Shown piece after piece: positions 26,484 to 35,409 of a DNA stretch of 64,000 nucleotides. Position numbers and translations under genes: made by a program. The notes under the pieces are model-generated. The model was not told where the DNA came from. It did no database searches and worked only from the letters and a program-made list of their open reading frames with translations. Source of the stretch: Verrucomicrobiota bacterium (GTDB taxonomy: Bacteria; Verrucomicrobiota; Verrucomicrobiia; Opitutales; Coraliomargaritaceae); contig JAAAPI010000275.1 of the NCBI GenBank assembly GCA_009908325.1, forward strand, positions 1 through 64,000, written 5' to 3'. The stretch's first letter is position 1; each line of letters opens with the position of its first letter.

Positions 26484-27878
26484 TCATCCAGCCAAATTAT
26501 TTTGTATCTCCCGGCTGCGCTCTGCGTGGCGGATCTGGAGGGCCGCCAAATCGAGATCTCGGATGCTCCCCTGCTCCACCAGCACACGCCCGCCTACGAC
26601 CAGATCAGCCACCTGCCTGGGGTGGCAAATCAGCAAGGCGTCGACGGGGTTTTCCGCGCCGTTGGCGTAGAGATCTTCGGTGGGGAAAGCGGCCAAGTCG
26701 CCGCAGTAGCCGCGGGCGAGGCGGCCGAGGTCTGTTCGGCCCATCATTTCGGCAGCGCGCCACGTGCCGAGCTCGAAGGCGTCCAAGACGGACATGGCTT
26801 CGGCACCGTAGCGGACACGGGCGAGGTAGAGGGCTTGGCGCAGCTCGGCGAGGATGTGGCCGGAGTCATTGGAGGCGCTGCCATCGACGCCGATGCCAAC
26901 TTTGATGCCATACTCCAGTAGCTCCGGCACGCGGCAGATGCCGGAGCCGAGCCGCATATTGGCGTTGGGGCAGTGGCCCACGCCGATGCCGTGCTCGGCG
27001 AGCTGCTCCAACTCGGTGTTATTAAAGTGAATACCGTGAGCCAGCCAGGTGCGGTCGTAGTCCCAACCGCAGTTGAGCAGGTAGTCGAGAGGGCGGCGGC
27101 CAAATTTTTCGAGGGAAAAAGTATTTTCCGCTTCGGTCTCGCCGCAGTGGGTGTGCAGGCCGGTGCAGTGCTTGCGTGCGAGTTCGGAGCTGGCTTTGAG
27201 GAGCGACTCGGAACAGGAGGTGGCGGCGCAGGGAGCCACGATGATCTGGCGAAAGCTGCCGGACGCGGCATCGTGGCGGGTCTCGATGAGGCGCTCGGTG
27301 TCCTCGAGGATTTCGGCCTCTTCTTGCAGCGCCCAGTCGGCGATGAGGTCGGACCGCACGTTCATGGAGCCCCGGCTGGCGTGGAAACGGACGCCCATCT
27401 TCGAGGCAGCGGCGAACTGGGCGTCGATCATGTTGTGCGCTCCGCGGGGGAAGACGTAGTGGTGGTCCGCGACGGTGGTAGCGCCACTGAGCATGAGCTC
27501 GGCGAGGCCGAGCTCGGTGCAGAGCGCGAGGTCGTCTTCGCCAAAGTTCTGCCAGAGCCGGTTCATGGCAGCCAACCAGGGAAGCAGGGGCAGGTTATTG
27601 CCGGGCGTGTAGGCGCGGGCCATGTTTTGGTAGAAATGGTGGTGGGTGTTAATCAGCCCGGGCAGGATGATGCGCCCGCGGCCACTGAGGCGGGGCACGG
27701 AGGCGGGAATCGTTTCCGGAGGTCGACCCTCCCCGATCGAGTGGATGAATCCGTCTTCGATGTGGAGCCAGGCATCGCGCAGGACGCGGCGCTCGGCATC
27801 CATCGTGACAAGGTAGTCAATGTCGTGGACGAGGAGTGAGGCGGTGATGGCCAGTGAGGATGGACGGTTGGAGGGCAT
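26484..27878 (-). CDS. 8-oxoguanine deaminase-like amidohydrolase (SsnA/TrzN family)
   Basis: A 464-residue metal-dependent deaminase. Metal and catalytic motifs are LINTHHHFYQ, HTHCGE, LAHGIHF and VGVDGSASND, in the order of cytosine/guanine/8-oxoguanine deaminases. The HHHFYQ form resembles the 8-oxoguanine deaminase group, so conversion of 8-oxoguanine to urate is the first guess. Another purine or triazine substrate is possible. ATG 27878 is chosen; a TTG 15 bases upstream is an alternative. It is the last gene of the xdh-puuD-pucG strand, separated by about 280 bases that carry a MITE-like repeat. Confidence 0.65.
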   Translation of the reverse strand: MPSNRPSSLAITASLLVHDIDYLVTMDAERRVLRDAWLHIEDGFIHSIGEGRPPETIPASVPRLSGRGRIILPGLINTHHHFYQNMARAYTPGNNLPLLPWLAAMNRLWQNFGEDDLALCTELGLAELMLSGATTVADHHYVFPRGAHNMIDAQFAAASKMGVRFHASRGSMNVRSDLIADWALQEEAEILEDTERLIETRHDAASGSFRQIIVAPCAATSCSESLLKASSELARKHCTGLHTHCGETEAENTFSLEKFGRRPLDYLLNCGWDYDRTWLAHGIHFNNTELEQLAEHGIGVGHCPNANMRLGSGICRVPELLEYGIKVGIGVDGSASNDSGHILAELRQALYLARVRYGAEAMSVLDAFELGTWRAAEMMGRTDLGRLARGYCGDLAAFPTEDLYANGAENPVDALLICHPRQVADLVVGGRVLVEQGSIRDLDLAALQIRHAERSREIQNNLAG

Positions 27879-27919
27879 GTTTTCGGTCGTCAATAAGGCG
27901 TCAGCGTAAATTTTTTTTT

Positions 27920-28067
27920 AATTCCTTCCCTTTGAGGGAAGGTGGTCGGCTTGCCCGACCGGAAGGGTCTTGGACCGATTCACCAGAACATAGAGGTTTA
28001 AAGGCCGCCGGAAACCTCCCCCACTTGGCAAGCAAGTGACCCCCTCCTTTAAAAAAGGAGGGGAATT
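27920..28067. repeat. MITE-like element with 28-base imperfect terminal inverted repeats
   Basis: The element starts AATTCCTTCCCTTTGAGGG and ends with the near-complement GGAGGGGAATT (28057-28067), giving terminal repeats of about 28 bases. Each end also folds on itself (CCTTCCC with GGGAAGG; CCCTCCTTT with AAAGGAGGG). It is about 148 bp long and has no gene. Elements of this shape are common non-autonomous insertions in environmental bacteria. It separates the deaminase gene from pucG. Confidence 0.6.
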
Positions 28068-28158
28068 CCAAGAATGCTTCCATCAGGATCTACGAGGTTT
28101 TTGTTAGAAATTATTATCCCTCTAATTTTGGCGTTAGTTACGATGAACTCATTTCGGC

Positions 28159-29397
28159 CTACTCCGCCTCACGGTAAACCTCCAGCGCGGCCAGCGCGGC
28201 ATCGTCCTCGGATAATCGCATGCCGTGGAGTTTAAGGACCGAAGTCAACGAGGAGAGCGTGCGGAGAATCGTGTCTTTACGGGCGTTGTAGCCCATGGCA
28301 CCGATGCGCCAGATTTTACCGTGGAGGGGGCCGAAGGAAGTGCCGATCTCGATACCGAAATCGTGCAACATGGCGTGGCGGATGGCTTCGCCCTCGACTT
28401 CTTCAGGTATATAAACACCGGTGACGTTGGTCATCTTGTGGGAAAGATCACCGAAGAGCTTGAGCCCCAGCGTCTGAAGGCCCGCCACCATGGCGCGGCT
28501 CGCCAAAGCGTGCCGGTCGAGGGCGTTTTGCAGGCCTTCCTCCAACACGCAGCGGGCGCACTCGCGGGCGCAGTAGAGCATGCTGGTGGCCTCGGTGTGG
28601 TGGTTCAGCCGCTCGGGGCTCCAGTAGGCCATGACCATGGCGAGGTCGAAATAGTTGGACGCGATACGTGAGCGCTTGCCGGGAACGAATCCCGGTGGCT
28701 CGATCCCCTTTTCCACATGCCAGCGCTCTTTGATCAACGCAGCCACCCGATCACTGATCGTGATGGGCCCGGAGCCGGAGGGGCCGCCGAGGCATTTTTG
28801 CAGGCCGACCGTGCAGACGTCGATGGCCCACGCATCGACCGGCAGCGGGTTACCGACGAGGGAGGCGGTGGCATCGACATAGGAAATCACGCCACGCTCG
28901 CGGCAGAGATGCCCGATCTGATCGAGCGGCTGATTCATGGTGGTCGAGGTGTCCCCCTGGCAGGTGGCCAGGATCTTCGGCTTGTGCTCGTCCAGCGCGT
29001 CCGCCACTTCTTCGGGGGTGAAGACTTGCCCCCACTCCTTGTGCACCGGGACAACTTCGGCCCCGGCACGCTCGGCGATCTCCGTAAGCAGGTGCCCGAA
29101 ACGACCGTAAACGAGGACCAGCACCTTGTCGCCCGCTTCGATGAGCGAAAGCAAGGCCGCTTCGATGGCGGATCGGCTCGTGCCGTCGATAAGAAAGGTC
29201 CACTGGTTCTCGGTGACGAAGATCTCGCGGTAGAGCGCCATGACTTCGTTCATGTAATCCGTCATGGCCGGATCGTATTGGCCGAGCAGATCGGCGCTCA
29301 TGGCGCGTTGCACCCGGGGGTCGGCGTTGACCGGACCGGGCCCCATCATGAGGCGGGGCGGTGGGTTGATTTGTTTGAGTCGATTAGGGACTTCCAT
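28159..29397 (-). CDS. pucG: PucG-type (S)-ureidoglycine--glyoxylate aminotransferase
   Basis: A 412-residue class V PLP aminotransferase of the serine-glyoxylate/alanine-glyoxylate group. Early MMGPGPVNADPRV and GTSRSA bind cofactor phosphate, and the Schiff-base lysine lies in VGLQKCLGGPSG (Lys 201). In this setting, directly behind urate hydroxylase and xanthine dehydrogenase genes, the ureidoglycine-specific PucG is more likely than a serine-glyoxylate enzyme; sequence alone does not separate them. ATG 29397 is used because the longer frame would overlap puuD. It would pass the amino group of ureidoglycine to glyoxylate, giving glycine and oxalurate. Confidence 0.75.
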   Translation of the reverse strand: MEVPNRLKQINPPPRLMMGPGPVNADPRVQRAMSADLLGQYDPAMTDYMNEVMALYREIFVTENQWTFLIDGTSRSAIEAALLSLIEAGDKVLVLVYGRFGHLLTEIAERAGAEVVPVHKEWGQVFTPEEVADALDEHKPKILATCQGDTSTTMNQPLDQIGHLCRERGVISYVDATASLVGNPLPVDAWAIDVCTVGLQKCLGGPSGSGPITISDRVAALIKERWHVEKGIEPPGFVPGKRSRIASNYFDLAMVMAYWSPERLNHHTEATSMLYCARECARCVLEEGLQNALDRHALASRAMVAGLQTLGLKLFGDLSHKMTNVTGVYIPEEVEGEAIRHAMLHDFGIEIGTSFGPLHGKIWRIGAMGYNARKDTILRTLSSLTSVLKLHGMRLSEDDAALAALEVYREAE

Positions 29398-29416
29398 GGT
29401 CGTTGGGCTTCGGTAG

Positions 29417-30643
29417 TTAGAGCGAGCGGATGTAGGCAATCAAGTGCGCAACCTCCTCTTCGTCGAAGACAGTCTCATAGCCCGGCATGGCGGCCGCGTA
29501 GCCTTTGGTCACTTTGGCTTTGGAATAGAGTATCGACTCTTCAAGGTAGGCGTCGTCGGCAACGGCCGTTTCACCGGAGGCGAGTTGTCGCTCGGTTCCG
29601 TAAATACCGTGGAGCGTGGGCGCGATACTGGAATCCATTGGCTGGTGGCAGGCCATGCAACCACTACTTTGGTAGAGTTCTTTGCCAAGTCGAATCGGAT
29701 CGTCCATGGCCAGCGCCGGCCCTCCCCCACCGCTGGCATTCGCTGAAACGTATTTGAGCCCGAAAACCGCAGAGCATCCTAGGATCAGCGCGGCGAACGC
29801 CACGTAGAGCCATTCACTGAAGGTGTTGTAAAGGTTCATCATCCACTTGATGATGATCAAGGCGACCACGACAACACCGGCGATGGCAATATAGTAAGGG
29901 TCCCCGTAAAGCGAGGGAAAGTGCGCGCTGAGCATGAGGAAGATGACGGGGAAGGTCACGTAGTGATTGGTCAGCGAGCGCAGCTTGGCTTGGCGGCCGA
30001 TCTCCAGGTCGTGGGGGCGACCGGCTTTGAGATTATCCATGATTTTCTTTTGATTCGGGATAATGACAAAGCGGACGTTGGCGCTCATGATGGTGCCGAG
30101 CATGGCACCGACTTGCAGATAAACGAAGCGGTTGCTGAAGAACTGGTCGATCCAGAGGACATAGCCGAGGAGAATGAGGGCCGCGGTGGCCATGACCGCG
30201 ACCGTGTTTTTCCGAAGAGGTGTCTTGAGTAACAGGTCGTAGGTGAACCAGGCCAAAACAAGCGAGGCGAGACTGATGGCCGTAGCCTGCCAGCCCAGCA
30301 TGTCGCTCTTGGAAGGGTCCAGCATGAGCGTGCCGGGGCGCGAGTAAAAGATTGCGATGAGCAAAATGAACCCGCTGATCCAGGTCGTGTAGGACTGCCA
30401 CTTGAAAACGTGCAGCTTGGGCGGGATATTATTCGGGTCGATAACCCGCTTTTCGAGGAAGTAGACCCCCCCGGCGTGCAACATATTCATTTCACCCAGC
30501 GAATCGTCGCCTTTCTTGGGATCTTTCACGAAATTGATTTCCATCCATGTGAACAGCAATGAGTTGCCGATCCACATGATGGCTGCGATAACGTGAATGT
30601 AACGGAAGATTACATTGAAGAATTCGATTAGCTCTGAGCTCAT
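29417..30643 (-). CDS. puuD: Urate hydroxylase PuuD: membrane domain fused to cytochrome c
   Basis: 408 residues. Residues 1-295 contain about eight membrane helices and belong to the urate oxidase N-terminal (puo) family, with IHVIAAIMWIGNSLLFTWME near the start. A C-terminal class I cytochrome c follows: CMACH at 329-333 and a likely axial Met near 383 (AAAMPGYE). PuuD proteins oxidise urate to 5-hydroxyisourate and pass electrons through cytochrome c to the respiratory chain, avoiding the H2O2 made by uricase. The gene lies 18 bases after xdhB and 19 before pucG. Confidence 0.88.
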   Translation of the reverse strand: MSSELIEFFNVIFRYIHVIAAIMWIGNSLLFTWMEINFVKDPKKGDDSLGEMNMLHAGGVYFLEKRVIDPNNIPPKLHVFKWQSYTTWISGFILLIAIFYSRPGTLMLDPSKSDMLGWQATAISLASLVLAWFTYDLLLKTPLRKNTVAVMATAALILLGYVLWIDQFFSNRFVYLQVGAMLGTIMSANVRFVIIPNQKKIMDNLKAGRPHDLEIGRQAKLRSLTNHYVTFPVIFLMLSAHFPSLYGDPYYIAIAGVVVVALIIIKWMMNLYNTFSEWLYVAFAALILGCSAVFGLKYVSANASGGGGPALAMDDPIRLGKELYQSSGCMACHQPMDSSIAPTLHGIYGTERQLASGETAVADDAYLEESILYSKAKVTKGYAAAMPGYETVFDEEEVAHLIAYIRSL

Positions 30644-30661
30644 AGGCTTATCGAACTGCGA

Positions 30662-32971
30662 TTAGACAGTTTGCCCGGCCTTGGGAGAGTCCGAAGATAC
30701 CGGTGCACTGGCGTAGTTCGGGTAAAGGTCCAGCAAAACCCGTTCCGGTGTGACCGGGCAGCGCACTTCTTTCTCGAAATTATGCAGTGAACTAAAGGCA
30801 TCAATAGCGCGCCTAATGGCAAAAAAAGCGGCCATGCCATACATAAAGGGCGGCTCACCCACGGCTTTACTCCCAAGTGGCCCCCCGGGATTGTCCACGT
30901 TTTCGAGCAATCTCAGGTCCATGGTCTTTGGCATGGACTCGGCGTCGGGTGCCTTATACGTCGAGAGCGCTTGGGAAAGAAGCCGTCCATCGTCATTATA
31001 GGCCAGCTCCTCCAGCGTGACCCAGCCGATCCCCTGAGCAAGTCCACCTTCGATCTGCCCCTGGTCAACCACCGGAATGATGCCACGGCCGAGATCGTGC
31101 ACGATGTGCGACGCATCCAGTTTGTAGTTGCCCCGGACACAATCCACAGTCGCCTCGATCAAACAGGTCCCGTAGGTGTAGTAATGGAATGGACGACCAT
31201 AGCCCTCAACCGGGTCGTAGTGAATGTTGGGCGGTGCATAGAACCCGTGGGCCATCAGCTGCACCCGCGCGAAATAACTTTTCGTCACGAGAGTCTCCCA
31301 TGTCAGCTCGGTGGGCTCGCCGTTCTGGTGGACCAGACCATCCTTCAGGGAGATCGCTTCGGGGGCGCAACCCAGTTCTTCACCTGCAATCTTTTGCATT
31401 CCGGAGAGGATCTCTCGGCAGGCAATGATCGTTGCGTTACCGTTTAGATCGGAAGTGGCACTTGCGGCGCTGGGCGAGATATTGGCGATGCGCGTCGTGT
31501 TTGTGCTGTTCCAGCGGACGCGATCTGAGGAGATACCGAAGACCCTGGCGCAAATGGCCACCATGTTGGAAGAAACGCCCTGCCCCATCTCAATACCTCC
31601 GGTGGTCACACTGACAGAACCATCCGTGTAGACGTGGACGAGACTACTGCCTTGATTCAGAAAGGTCTTGGTGAAGCTGATACCGAAACAGACCGGCATG
31701 ATCGCATACCCTTTTTTCTTGTAGGTATTTTCGGCGTTGAACCTGGCAATTCGCTCCTTGGTAGCTTCGAGGTCGTAGTGCTCCATAGCTTCATCCCAGG
31801 TTCGGCGCATGTTGCTCTCCTCAAGTTTTTGGCCGTAGTGGAAGATGTAGCCATCTTCGATCAGGTTGCTCGCCTGTATCCACTCTGGAGCGACGCCCAT
31901 CGCCACCGCCGCTTTTTCGATGGCCACCTCCAGCGGAAACATTCCCTGAGGCCCACCAAACCCGCGGTAGGCGGTGTTGGGCGGCAGATTGGTCCGGCAA
32001 CAAGCAGCGCGGATACGCACGTTGGGCAGAGCATAGGCATTGGTCGAGTGAAGCACGGTGCGCTCCAACACCGGCGCGGAGAGATCCATGAAAGCGCCGC
32101 CGTTTTGAAAATGCGTGACCTCGTAGGCGAGAATTTTGCCCTCAGTATCGAGGCCGATTTTGAAGTCCTGCTTGTAGGGGTGCCGCTTACCGGTCATCCG
32201 CATGTCGTCGCCTCGGCTGAGCACAATTTGCACGGGACGGTCGAGCAACTTCGCGGCAATCGCCACCATGCAGGCCCAGTGGGTCGCTTGATCTTCCTTA
32301 CCCCCGAAACCGCCGCCCAGGCGCTTTACGTCCACTTCTACTTTATGCATCGGCAGGTCGAGGACCTGTGCGACGCTTTTCTGGACGGCAGTGGGACTTT
32401 GGGTGGAGGAAAAGACCTGCATTTGCTCATCCTCCCGCGGGATAGCCCGGGCCCGGTTGGTCTCAAGATAAAGGTGCTCCTGTCCTCCCAGGTCGATGGC
32501 GCCTTCGATGACATGGTCGCACTGATCCCAGACCGCATCGACGGACCCCTTTTCAAAAACGCGCGTTTCCTGGAGTAGCTCTCCCTGAGCAAAAGCCTCC
32601 CGGGGACAGGTGATGACGGGTAGTTCTTCGAAATCTGCCGAGCAGAGTTTCACAGCCTCGCGGGCTGCATCGTGGGTCTCGGCGACGATCAGGGCGATGG
32701 GTTGCCCCTGAAAGCGCACCGTGTCCTTGGCGAGGACACATTCATCCTGCAAGAGGGGGCCAATCAGGGGATCTCCCGGGATATCTTCGTGGGTGAACAC
32801 AGCGCGCACGCCCGGGTGGGCCTCGGCCGCCTCGAGATCGAGCGAGCGCAGCTTGCCGTGGGCGATCAGTGACCCGAAGACGGCGGCGTGGAGCATACCG
32901 GCAGGGGCCGGCACATCGTCCACATATTGGGACCGTCCGCTGACATGGAGAGCACTATCGAAGTGGCGCAT
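30662..32971 (-). CDS. xdhB: Xanthine dehydrogenase molybdopterin-binding subunit
   Basis: ATG 32971 gives 769 residues, the normal size of XdhB, and overlaps the end of xdhA by 17 bases; longer starts lie inside xdhA. The subunit begins with SGRSQYVDD and contains GGGFGGKE (Moco contact) and TAYRGFGGPQG, typical of xanthine dehydrogenases. It hydroxylates hypoxanthine and xanthine to urate at the molybdenum centre, passing electrons to the FeS/FAD subunit. It needs XdhC for insertion of sulfurated cofactor, and that gene lies just upstream. Confidence 0.93.
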   Translation of the reverse strand: MRHFDSALHVSGRSQYVDDVPAPAGMLHAAVFGSLIAHGKLRSLDLEAAEAHPGVRAVFTHEDIPGDPLIGPLLQDECVLAKDTVRFQGQPIALIVAETHDAAREAVKLCSADFEELPVITCPREAFAQGELLQETRVFEKGSVDAVWDQCDHVIEGAIDLGGQEHLYLETNRARAIPREDEQMQVFSSTQSPTAVQKSVAQVLDLPMHKVEVDVKRLGGGFGGKEDQATHWACMVAIAAKLLDRPVQIVLSRGDDMRMTGKRHPYKQDFKIGLDTEGKILAYEVTHFQNGGAFMDLSAPVLERTVLHSTNAYALPNVRIRAACCRTNLPPNTAYRGFGGPQGMFPLEVAIEKAAVAMGVAPEWIQASNLIEDGYIFHYGQKLEESNMRRTWDEAMEHYDLEATKERIARFNAENTYKKKGYAIMPVCFGISFTKTFLNQGSSLVHVYTDGSVSVTTGGIEMGQGVSSNMVAICARVFGISSDRVRWNSTNTTRIANISPSAASATSDLNGNATIIACREILSGMQKIAGEELGCAPEAISLKDGLVHQNGEPTELTWETLVTKSYFARVQLMAHGFYAPPNIHYDPVEGYGRPFHYYTYGTCLIEATVDCVRGNYKLDASHIVHDLGRGIIPVVDQGQIEGGLAQGIGWVTLEELAYNDDGRLLSQALSTYKAPDAESMPKTMDLRLLENVDNPGGPLGSKAVGEPPFMYGMAAFFAIRRAIDAFSSLHNFEKEVRCPVTPERVLLDLYPNYASAPVSSDSPKAGQTV

Positions 32972-34433
32972 AAAGATCTTCCTGGCTGATTGTTTCCGGA
33001 TACAGTTTTTCAAAGTGCACGAGTAGCAGTTGCCGGGCCAGCAGGCGCTTGTAATCGGCGCTACCCCGCACGTCGCCCATCGGGGTGAATTCGCCCATGG
33101 CCACGTCGATACACGCATGGATGCTGCTTGCAGCCAGTGGCTCGCCCTCCAGTGCACGGCTGGCCTCCGACAAATAGAGGGGCGTCGCGGCAACGCCGCC
33201 AAGAGCCAGATGAACTTCAGCGAAACGCCCGTCTTCGACGCGGAGCTTGCAGGCGGCGTTCACTGTGGCAATATCCAGCCAAGCCCGCTTGGAAACCTTT
33301 TCCCAATTGACGACGGTCGGCTCGCTAAAGCTCGGAAAAGAAATCGACGCGACGATTTCTTCGGGCTTTTTGTTAAGCCGCTTGTAACCCAGGTAAAATT
33401 CGCGCAGCGGGACATTCCGCCGCCGACCGTCATCACCGCTGAGGGTCAATTCAGCCTCCAGGGCTAACATCAAACAGGTCATGTCGGCGATCGGCGATGC
33501 ATTGCAAATATTACCACCAATCGACGAGCGCGTGCGCATCGGCCAGCTCGCAATAAGGTCGTTGTAAGCCGGCATTTCCGGGAGATGCCGGAGAATTAAA
33601 GGATCTTCCGCGAAGGCTTCAAAAGTCATTCGCGCATCGAAGGTGACGCGCCCATCGCGTAACTCTGGCGCTCCGATCCGCTTGCCGTTGTTGAGAAGAA
33701 CAACGTTCGCATTCGGCAGTTCATCACCCCGCTGCACATAGAGGTCCGTGCCACCGGAAATAATAAAGCGGGGCTGCTTCTCTCCGTCTGAAGCGTCGAG
33801 AGCCATCTCCGGTTGAGGGACGCCCGTCTCACCGTGGATGGTCTTCAGACGATCTGCAATTCCCGTGAAATACTCCGGGAGCGCGCCCGCTTCGACCAGT
33901 GATTGAACCCGGTCAACCGTATTCAGTTTGTCGGCTAAGGCTTCAATTGCCTGCACCCCGGCCGCTTTGATCGGCCGGTATCCAGTGCAGCGACAGAGAT
34001 TACCCGAGATCGCATGCAGGACACCCGTCTCATTGAGCGGCAGTTTCGGCTCCATTAGCCCGGCCGTCATCGCGACAACAAACCCGGGAGTGCAATAGCC
34101 GCACTGGCTCCCTCCGCAATCCACCATGGCCTGTTGCACCGGCGAAAGTTCTTTCATGTTAAGGCCCTCGATTGTAACCAGATGCTTGCCGTGTAACTCA
34201 CCGATCGGGAGGAGACAGGAAGTCATCGGTAAGTAGCGCAGTTTGCCCTGGGCATCCAGCTCACCGACGATGACGGTGCAGGCTCCACAGTCACCCTCCT
34301 TACAGCCGGATTTCGTCCCGTTCAGGTGGCGATGCTGGCGCGCATAGTCGAGCGCGAGCGTTCCCGGTGGTGCTTCTGTGGATACATCCTCGTCGTTGAG
34401 AATGAACTGAATCGAGTGATTAAACTTAACCAT
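32955..34433 (-). CDS. xdhA: Xanthine dehydrogenase FeS/FAD subunit
   Basis: 492 residues with three parts. Residues 1-80 are a plant-type 2Fe-2S domain (GCKEGDCGACT: Cys 44, 49, 52, plus Cys 73). Residues 85-165 are the second 2Fe-2S domain (SQCGYCTPG, LCRCTGY: Cys 111, 114, 147, 149). Residues about 195-490 are the FAD-binding and CO-dehydrogenase-flavoprotein C-terminal domains (GGTDLYVQ, SIGGNICNASPIADM). This is the full XdhA order. Overlaps of 8 bases with xdhC and 17 with xdhB show a translationally coupled set. Confidence 0.93.
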   Translation of the reverse strand: MVKFNHSIQFILNDEDVSTEAPPGTLALDYARQHRHLNGTKSGCKEGDCGACTVIVGELDAQGKLRYLPMTSCLLPIGELHGKHLVTIEGLNMKELSPVQQAMVDCGGSQCGYCTPGFVVAMTAGLMEPKLPLNETGVLHAISGNLCRCTGYRPIKAAGVQAIEALADKLNTVDRVQSLVEAGALPEYFTGIADRLKTIHGETGVPQPEMALDASDGEKQPRFIISGGTDLYVQRGDELPNANVVLLNNGKRIGAPELRDGRVTFDARMTFEAFAEDPLILRHLPEMPAYNDLIASWPMRTRSSIGGNICNASPIADMTCLMLALEAELTLSGDDGRRRNVPLREFYLGYKRLNKKPEEIVASISFPSFSEPTVVNWEKVSKRAWLDIATVNAACKLRVEDGRFAEVHLALGGVAATPLYLSEASRALEGEPLAASSIHACIDVAMGEFTPMGDVRGSADYKRLLARQLLLVHFEKLYPETISQEDLYAPLR

Positions 34434-35409
34434 TTGTATTTTTCTCTCTGTCTGAAAGAACCTCAGCGGCCACGCTCACGGCGATTTCCACCGGCGTGTC
34501 GCTGTTGAACGATAATCCAATCGGTGCACGGATCGCATCGACTTGCAAACGGGAGAAGCCTTTTTCCAGCAGCCGCGAGCGAATTTGCGCAATCTTCGGA
34601 CGGCTTCCCATTACACCGATTGACTTAAAATCATTTGTTAGTGCCCCATCCAAGGCTTCCACATCGGTCAGCATTGAATAGGTCATCACCACGGCATGGG
34701 TCTCCCCGGGGCAAAACACGCGGCCCGCGCCCGACTCAAACGATTTGTTTATTCGACGCACCGTCCGCGGCATTCTAAAATTGCGCAAAACGTCCTTCCT
34801 CGGTTCGATGAGCGAGACGGCATAGCCCAAGTCGTTCATCAACCGGGCCAGAGCCGCACCGCAATGACCGCCACCGAAGACTGCCATACGCCGTTGGTTC
34901 CTTAAATAAATGACGACCTCCCAATTTTCCCGACCATCCTGCAGCAATTTCACCGGGTCATCCGCCCAGGGGCCGACCACGCCGGCTTTTTCCAACCCCG
35001 TGTTTGTCACTCGAACAACCTCATGCGATTCACTGGCTACTGCGGTAGCGATCTCACGGATCCGGTCGAGATGTCGATCCGGATGAAAAACCAGCATGAG
35101 ATTTGTCTGTGAGCCGCCGCAGATCAGCCCCGAAGCCAACTCATCCTCCGTCGGGCGGTGCGCCGCGACCCGGATTTCCGGCGGTGGTGTCGCGCCGCTC
35201 GCTAGCAGTTCCGCTGCCGAGTCGAGCAACTCTTTTTCCATGATGCCGCCGCCGATTGTTCCATACTGCCGACCCGCTTCCGTCAGAAGAAGCCGTGCCG
35301 CCTTGGTCCCGGGCGAGCCCTTTTGCTGGTCGACCACAATACAGGCAAAAACGGATCGACCCGCTTCCAGTTCAACGCGCACGCGCTTCCAGAACTCGCT
35401 TAAACGCAT
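34426..35409 (-). CDS. xdhC: XdhC, molybdenum cofactor maturation/insertion factor
   Basis: A 327-residue XdhC/CoxI-family protein: VVDQQKGSPGTKAARLL and GTIGGGIMEKEL in the N-terminal domain, then a Rossmann-type domain (MAVFGGGHCGAALARLM) and MGSRPKIAQIRSRL near the end. XdhC binds molybdenum cofactor, has it sulfurated and loads it into xanthine dehydrogenase. Its stop overlaps the xdhA start and its start overlaps the guaD stop, in keeping with one operon. Confidence 0.9.
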   Translation of the reverse strand: MRLSEFWKRVRVELEAGRSVFACIVVDQQKGSPGTKAARLLLTEAGRQYGTIGGGIMEKELLDSAAELLASGATPPPEIRVAAHRPTEDELASGLICGGSQTNLMLVFHPDRHLDRIREIATAVASESHEVVRVTNTGLEKAGVVGPWADDPVKLLQDGRENWEVVIYLRNQRRMAVFGGGHCGAALARLMNDLGYAVSLIEPRKDVLRNFRMPRTVRRINKSFESGAGRVFCPGETHAVVMTYSMLTDVEALDGALTNDFKSIGVMGSRPKIAQIRSRLLEKGFSRLQVDAIRAPIGLSFNSDTPVEIAVSVAAEVLSDREKNTNG

